DNA of 64,000 nucleotides from Melanocharis versteri (lineage: Eukaryota > Chordata > Aves > Passeriformes > Melanocharitidae), in assembly GCA_013397845.1 (NCBI GenBank), contig VZTG01007197.1, positions 645,071 through 709,070 of the forward strand, read 5' to 3'. Position numbers and translations under genes: made by a program. Numbering within the stretch: the stretch's first letter is position 1; the number at the start of each line of letters is the position of its first letter. The notes below the pieces were generated by a model that worked only from the letters and a program-made list of their open reading frames with translations, searched no databases and was not told the DNA's origin. Positions 52,601 through 61,600 of this stretch are shown here, piece after piece.

Positions 52601-55600
52601 AATTATTAAAACAGAAGGCATACACATACAAGAATTCTGAAAACTCTTTCTACTTTTTTCCTAGTACCCTTGGTGCCAATCACTACGCAAGGTAAGAATC
52701 TGAATTTCCAGGTACTATTTTATTGAGGAAACTCATAGCTCTCTTTTTCTAAATTGTGACGAATGTTGACATTAAAAAGCTGAGATCATTTAATAAATAT
52801 TATTGTGTATTTGGAAGAATACTAAACACTAGATTACCACATGTTTATTATTTTACAAGCATTACAGTTTATGTTCCCCTGTACTTAATACATTCTGCTC
52901 TTGATCAGTCATTTATGCAGCCCTAAAAGTATGAATGAAGTGTTTGTCTCTTTGGTGAACTACATATTTATTATTTTCTTTATTATGCTTCTCAGCCCCA
53001 AAGAGTGGCCCACGAAACCTCCAGGTGTACAATGCAACTTCACACAGTTTGACTGTCAAATGGGATCCTGCCAGTGGTCGAGTGCAAAGATACAGGATCA
53101 TTTACCAGCCTATCAGTGGGGATGGCCCTGAACAGTCGGTAACTAATTTTGAAGTGCTAAAGTTATTCAACCTTAAATACAACCTTCTGCAAAGTAATCC
53201 ATCAGATTAATTTCTTTTCAAAGCACAACACTATATATATTAATCACATTTTATGTGAAGATTTATATTTGTAGTGAATAAGTATATGCTCCCACCTTTC
53301 CCCCCCCACCCCCCNNNNNNNNNNNNNNNNNNNNNNNNNNNNNCCCCCCCCCCCCCTTTAAATTCAAGTTAGAATACTCTGAATTGAGCAGAAGTACGCT
53401 TGGATGCATCCTGTTTTCTCAAAAATCACATAACCATAGAGTCATTTAGGTTGGAAAAGGTCTTTGAGTTCATAAACTCCAACTGTTTATCTACTATAAA
53501 ATTAGATAAAACTAGAATAAAGTGTGCTGAGGAATAAATCAGTCAGCATCTAAGGTTACAAGTCACAGACATAGGTGTCACAACAATCAGTAACATGAAC
53601 TACCATAACTACTTTCATAGCCCAGAGTTTTCCATTGTTTTCATAGTGTGGTTCATGTGCTATGAGGACTTTGCCATGGAACATGCTGTGAACAGTTGAG
53701 ACTGTCTCTCACCACTCTAGGGTCTGAATAACAACACAGACGTAGCAGTTGCAAAGAGAAATCCATGCAAAACATGTGCTAATGAAGTATTTAAGGTATT
53801 TTAGACTCTTTTAAGATGATGAGAACCTGTAATTCTATAGAGACAGTACCCTACGATCAGCCAGCTTTCCCTGTGTTGTCAGCAATAACTATTTTGACTA
53901 CTGGCAGCCTACGCAACACAGCCTGGGAATGGTAATTCAGTCAGGCTGTTTACCAGAAGTGTGTGCTACTTAAAAATGCCCTATTCTGTAGTGGGAGGCT
54001 GTTGTGGTCGCTGTCAAATGAGTCAGAGGAGCAGTCTCAGATGAGAACCACATTCATTTAGCTTGCTCCTGTAATCGGAGATCACACATGTTCAGAAGCA
54101 TATCTAGGAATATTTACTTTAGAATCAATTGGATACTTACACACCCATTTTAACTCTCTTCTGAACTATATGCATTTGTGTTGAGGTAATTGAAATGTAT
54201 GTTGAATAGTTGAACACAATTTTAGTGAGAAATCACTAGAGGAATAAGGAACAGCAGTAAGTTTAATTAATATCTGTAATTAATTGCTGGCAGTGGAGTA
54301 AAAAGAATTATGATCATTCTCTTGAAATCTGTGCAAAGAATATAGTTAATAGACTTAATTTCTTACAGCTGGATAGAGTCAAGCAGTGACAGTTGGAAAA
54401 AACACCTCTGTTTAAGGAGAGCACACAGAACTTTCATATTTTGTTCTTGGCATTTAATGTCTGTCTGCTAATGACTTGCAGTCATATGATCATAATTCCG
54501 TGTCTTCTTTTGTTACTCTGATATTTTATTAAACTCTAGTTGCTGGGTAGGCAGTAGAACAGTCCCCACCAAAGCCTTTAAAACAGAATTTCTGGAGGGT
54601 TTTTATTGCCCTGCCTGACATTTAATGGCATCAGCACCAAGAGAAATCACAAGTGATTTGAAGACAGGTCTGCAAAGACTGCACACCGAACTGCCAAGAC
54701 CCTCATGATCTTTTAGGGCCAGGTTTTTAGAGGCAATCAGATACTAAAATGTAGAGGCAGCCATGATGGGATGATAAAAGCATTAGTGCTTTGAAAGGAG
54801 CTTTGTACACTTGAGTACAAAAAACCTCTTTGATTGTAAGTTAAAATAGTCTGCTTGTAGGTTAAAATAATCTACTGCCATGAAATGTGAAGACACGTAA
54901 ACGCTTGCTCACTATCAGTTCTTCATCAAAGATGATTTTAAGTGTTATGCTGAACACATTAGCTGAATAGGCTTTGAAAACGTGCAGATAGTCTTAAAAG
55001 TACAAAGAATGATATTCAGTTACAATATAATTTGTGCTGGTACAGAACTGGAAGTTGATATATAATTGTGGTGGTATGCAAGTTTGGAGATTTTAAAGAG
55101 TAGTGGTTTTGTGTCTACACTTGCTAAAACCAATATGTACTAAATATTACTGCTGTTCAATGTCTGCTGTCAGTGTCAGTCACAAGAGCATTTGATACAT
55201 CACAGTGTTTTCCACTCTGCATCAAATGCTCGCGTTCTTTACTATAGTAGTAAGCACAGAAGAGACTGTATAAAAGGGATTTTAATATTTTCCTTTTGTT
55301 TTGTTGCAGACTACTGTTGGAGGACGACAGAACAGCGTGGTGATACAGAAGCTGCAGCCTGACACACCATACGCCATTACTGTGTCATCAACCTATGCAG
55401 ACGGTGAGGGGGGACGAATGACAGGACGAGGCAGAACCAGTAAGTAACATCTTCAGGTCTTCTTATTAGGTACAAAACAATACTGATGTACTGCTTTTCA
55501 GAAGAGCTGAGAAAACTTTCTTGTGGCGAAATTCATCCTGTCCGTATTTGTCATTTGTCCTTTGGTGGCTTTCAAGTTTCTGAAGTAAGAACACCCATCA

Positions 55601-58600
55601 GTCTACTAGCTGTAGAGAAACCCTGGACCACTGCCTTTCACCGCATGCCCAGCTTTTACAGCTGAGAGAAACCCTAATACTGCTGTGGAACTTCTTCCTC
55701 ATTTTAATTTGTTTAATTGTCTTATGCCACAATGTAGTAAACACCCTAAAGCATCTGAAGACATTTTACTCTCACATATGTGTGCTTTTCAGCACCTACA
55801 GTTGAGAGGCTGATCTTCATAGTGTGCACTTTAGGACTCCACCATTTTATATTGATGCATTATTTTGATCCTGCTATAGAAATCACTGAGTGATTTGCTA
55901 TCAGTGACACACCAGGTATAAAACCCAGGTATATTTCAATATATTTATTTAATTAATTATCAAACTATAACATATTAATTCAGCTGCATTTAATTATGAG
56001 CTTGCAATGGAAAGTCAGACACAGCAATGGGTTTGGTGAGGAATGAAGAAAAAAAGTCCTAATGAACTCATTGCATAATTCCAAAATAAAGTCCAGAAAT
56101 AAATTTTTCTAACTAGCATTGTTTATGCTGTTGGATGGGGTTGATGTGTTCTGGTTAATGAAGACAAATAAGATTTAACATGAGCTATTAAACCTATTTT
56201 TAAAATTTCCTAGGGATACATTACAGAGGTGTGATCTGACAGCAAAAATGAGAGAATAGGGTTCCACATTTCTGACGTCTTATTGATCTGTTTCAGAACC
56301 TCTCACCACTGTAAAGAACTTGCTGGTTTATGACCCAACCACCAGTACTCTGAATATTCGATGGGATCATGCAGAAGGAAGTCCTCGCCAGTACAAAGTG
56401 TTTTATGGACCTACAGCTGGAGGTGCAGAAGAAATGGTAAATTCTTCATGTAGATCTCACTAACCACCTCAGATAAATTACAGCTTATGGTGCTGGTGAG
56501 AGAAATGCTGCTGAGTGAAGTAGGTCTTGTTTGCCTATGCACTGGCTTTTTTTTCTGTTCATAGCCACCCTGGAGAAAATGCACAGCACCTCCATGAAAG
56601 TTCCTCCCATATGTATTACAGATGTTTGATTTCATATAATACGCCATCAGTGATTAGTTCTTAGCATGGGATTTAAAACCACACACGATTTTTTTTCTTT
56701 GTCCCTAGGCACCGTGTGTGAATGTAAAGCTGACTTCAGGGTGTACAAAAGGTTATGAAGTTAGCAGACCTCATTTCTACCCATTTTTACTGCTAAGAAG
56801 TCATGTGACTGTAGGCTTCAATGGTATTTGTGAAAACAGAAAAATACACATTCTAATCTCCTGAAATTACTTAATTACTAGAGAAAATAGGAAACCCTTG
56901 CTGCAGACTGGGAAATATTATTTCCCAGTTGTGTTTCTTTTTCTATGTGAGTGCGGTTTAATTTGCCCATGAAATGAGTCATACATGAATGCCATTATTT
57001 CAATAGCAACTAAAGTGCAACTGATGACAAATATTCTTAAATGCTGTGGAGATTTATTTCCTAGCATGAGCTGCTCATTGCTTCTTGTCATTAGCATGTT
57101 TTAGTGTTATGTGATGTATTTTTTTTACTTAGAAAGTGATATTTTAATACATCTGAGCTGCTAAATAGTAGGCATTGAAGAGATCGCTGCAGATTCTGCC
57201 ACTTTCAGCAGGATCTGGACCGAAAAGTGGAGAGAGTTATATAGGGTTATATATAGGAGTGCATAGAACTAATTTGTATCAAGTCTGAGACAGAACCTTC
57301 TTGAAAGGCTGTTCCAGAAGATACCAAAAACCATATTATTTTAAGCTTCACCTTTTGTAAAGTTTTTATCACATCCAGTCTGGAAATGAGATATGGTAGG
57401 GGAGTAAGTGAGAAAGATAAAAGCTTAAAGTTTTTTTTTCATGTTTTTTTAAGTTTCTTGAGCCTTCCTTTCTTTTTAAATTTGTAGACCACAGTACCTG
57501 GAAATACAAACTATGTCATCCTGAGGACTCTTGAACCCAACACACCTTACACAGTAACTGTGGTTCCAGTTTTCCCAGAGGGGGATGGCGGACGTACCTC
57601 TGACACTGGACGCACTTGTAAGTAAAATAGTTCTTTTCAAGAAAATGTTAGGATTTTTTTATTAATGGCCTCAGATCATTAGAAATTGATTTTACATTAA
57701 AAGTTTACCTTCTTGGTAATTTTTGCAGCTTTGTAATTTATTGTGTTTCCTTTACTTACTTGTGTGGAGGCTTTCAGTCCACTTAACTCAGGCAAGCTCA
57801 GCTCCAAAGTTGTGCAGCACACTTAGAGTTTACTTCACAGAATAGTAAAATTTTAATTTTAATGCTAGTAGAAGTACTCACAAACAAACAGCAAATATTA
57901 ATGTTAATTCATGCTAATGTTCATACCATGTACTTAAAATTTTCCAGGAAGTTTGAGCTACTAATGTCACCTTGACCTGAAATGTGTAGTTTGTGGTTAT
58001 TTTTCATACATCTCTGATCAACAATAGGGTAACAAAGTGTCATGATTGTACTTCCAATTTGCAGTACAAACATGTACTTTGCTGCCTGGTACAAAAGTTT
58101 GGAAAGACTGAACACGGAAATTCTTAGCTTGTAAATTTTGGGCTAACAAAAGTAATGTGTTTGTCTTGGGCTGAGGTGCTTTTCAGCTTCTTTTGAGCGC
58201 TGTTGTAAATTCAAGTAGAAACAGAACTTACATAAGCAACTTTGTAAAACCTAATTTAAATTATCCTTGATCTAGTGGAGAGAGGAACACCAAGAAACAT
58301 TCACGTTTACAATCCCACACCAAACAGCATGAATGTCCGTTGGGAACCTGCTCCAGGTCCAGTACAGCAATATAGAATTAATTATGCTCCACTTTCTGGC
58401 CCAAGGCCATCAGAATCTGTAAGTAATTTAGCTTTTATGCTATCATACAAATGTGTGTAGAGAATATTGCTTCCTTCAATGGGTGTAAAAAATAACAGTA
58501 AACTCAGGCCAACTGTCTGCCCAGGAGAGTCTCTGCTGAAAGTATAGTGTTTGTAGAAGTCTAGTCCATTGTTAATAAAGATTTAATTTGGTAAAATGAA

Positions 58601-61600
58601 AGAAAAAACAAATAAGACTCTCCCATTTAAAACTCTGTATTGAAGACTGAGTATCATATTGCAGGTAAAGATGAGTTAAATTAATTTTTTTTAAGAGAGT
58701 CAGAGACAACAAATATTTATTAAGAATTATGTAATTATGAAACCAGATACCAGATTTATGTGATTTTACCTCTAAACCATCTGCTTACCCCAAATCATTA
58801 CTGTTTAGTGGGGGTTGGAGAGCAGTGAAGTCTGGATATGGGTAAAAAAGCACCCTATAGGTGTGAAGTAAGAGATCTTGGATTTGTATAGGAATAAGTG
58901 CAGTTTTAAATGAATGTACTCATGCAAAATGTACATCCATATTGTACACATAGATGTACATGTTTTTATGTAAGGAATTGTAAGGACTTTCTATGTCCTT
59001 TATATGTTAGTAAACTGTGACAGAATTTACTTTTTAGTTTCTGTTAATGAATGTTTCTCCTTTTTTTTTGAACTATTTTTAATGTAAAATGTAAAAAACA
59101 ACAATTCTATTTGCAGAATGTGAGCTCCTTATACTGTTGGTATTTTTGGGGTTTTTTTGTTTGTTTTTTTTTTACCTGCTATTGAATTTTTATCAATATT
59201 GCTTGTTTATTTTAAACTTACGTTATTATTCCTGGACAGAGTGCAGCATGGTCATGTTCCAAAATTTTCTATAGTTCATTCAAATTGTTTTCTAGAAAGA
59301 GATGGTATAAGCTGAAACTTCATTTATATAGGTGCTTTTTATTTCTGTTTTAGATTGTGGTACCTGGCAACACTCGTGATGTGATTCTGGAGCGCTTGAC
59401 TCCTGACACTGCTTACTCAATCAATGTTATAGCTCTGTATGCAGATGGAGAGGGGAATCCAAGCCAAGCACAGGGAAGAACATGTAAGAGGCAGTCAGTT
59501 CTTTTGTTGTGAAATATACGTCAAAATTGGTGTGTGAAGAATTTATAAAATTGGTTACAATTACAAATAAATAAGCCTTTTAGTGCAGCTCTGAATTAAT
59601 GCATCTGAGTTATGGCTGCAGCAATTATCGGCCTCTGTGGCACGGAACTTTTGCTATGCTATCTGTCAGTTGTGGTGCTTGAATAATTAGCAGTGTAATT
59701 TTCAATTGGGAAATACGCTTAATTCGAATGTGTAAGACTTTAAAGGCTGGCCTCAAAATCAAATTACAGGCAAATAACAATTTGTCTTTTGCAAAAAAAA
59801 TAGCATATTAAGATGGGTAGAATTAGTTGTCAACAGAAAAAAAAGTGCTTTATGTTCTGTGTCTGACATGGTAAATGTATGGCCTCCCCAGGTGTTTGGT
59901 TTTTTGCTGCAGACACCCAAACACCAAAATCTCCTCGGTACAACTTAGCGCATAGGATTTATGCTTAGCTTCTTTAAAATTCATACTAGAAATAACTTGT
60001 ACGGAACCAACAGCAATACGGCCTTGTATATTGTACAAATACTTGTACGGCCAACAGCAATAATTTTGCTTCTTCTAAGTTATCCCCGTGAAACCTCCAT
60101 ATTCATCTAAATTTGAAGATGTGACAGGCTTTAGTCATACTTGTCTGCAGGAGTTTGAGAAGCAGAATGTATGTAGATGCTCACTTTGCATATCTGGGTG
60201 TTCCGTCCCTTCCATACTGCTCCAGCTCCTACAGTTGGGCCCTCTTTCCGTTTAAGACCTTCAGGCACTTGCTGCATGATCACTGACTTAATCTCCCCAT
60301 GTATATTTCTTCAGGGTTTCAGGAAGGGCCCTTGACTTTGGCTTCAGGGCAACATTTGAACTGAGGGTGACACTGAACTAGAGGTATCATGCCCCATACA
60401 ACCTTCTGTATTTTCATTCTTTAGTGCCTCGCAGTGGTCCAAGGAATGTGAGAGTATTTGATGAGACTACAAACAGCCTTTCTGTACAATGGGACCATGC
60501 CGATGGGCCAGTCCAGCAGTACAGAATCATTTACTCACCCACTGTGGGAGACCCTATCGATGAATATGTAAGTTCTGTAATTCCTTGGTAAGCACTGAGG
60601 TGTTCTTAGTAGATTCTTTAGGCTACAGAACAACCAAAACACCTGTTCTACATGTAGTACACTGTGCAGGCTCCGTGGCTTCTCTGGTCATTGTCGTCCA
60701 TGTTGGGAAGCCATGGTTTGCATAAAATAGTTTTTTCCATGAAGCTACAGAAAATATACGGTTTAATGAACAAATATGTGTGTGAAATAAAGTTAAATAT
60801 GTGAGTCACATATTAATCAGAAGATTCTGAACAGAATCTGCTTCCTGGCATTTTGTTAAAATGTGATGCATTGAATAGCCATCTCCATACTCTATTCATT
60901 ACGAAGTCAGTGTGATAGGATACAGAATAAACATAAGTCTGCATTTTATAAATTGAAGAGAGTTGGCCGAGTCTAGTAAGACAACAATGGTAACTTTCAT
61001 TCAGCATCTAACTTGCTGTTCTAAGTTTCAGTATAAATTGTAAAGTGTTCTTGCAACTTAATGACAGCACAAGTTATTCTGAAGCTTATAAAATTCATGG
61101 AGTATTTATAGCAAAGGTAAGCTCAGATCCTATAGAGGTCAATGTCAGAATTCCTGCCAACTGCCACCAGCCAAAATGACATGTATAGAGTGCTATTTAA
61201 ATGCTATTATTGCTTTTATATTATTGTATAGCACATGCTAAAAATTCACTGTTTGAAAATTCCCTACTGGACTCGTTAATCAGGGCTCACATACTCGTCA
61301 ACACACATATCTTCTTTGCAGAAAAGATTGGACAACCCATAAAAACCGCAAGTCTCAAACAACTGAAAATTTTAATGGAGTATTCATAGCAAATGCTGAC
61401 TGGCATGTGCTTTTCAGATAGTTACCTCAAGTTACTTCCCATAGTTTCAGTGTTTTATGTCTTTCTTACAGAGCAGGATCACTCTTGGGATTATACCTAC
61501 ATTTTCATTTGAAGGGAGCAATAGTGCATGGCTGCATAAGGAAGTTGAGGAGATTGAGGGATGCATAAATAGGGACATTTTTGTATGTCAATATATTTAG

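Larger units (their letters stand above)
53139..55309 (+). other. COL12A1: Intron 31
   Basis: It contains a C-tract interrupted by an assembly gap (53301-53356) and a CR1 tail just after it. The rest is unique-looking AT-rich sequence. Confidence 0.85.
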
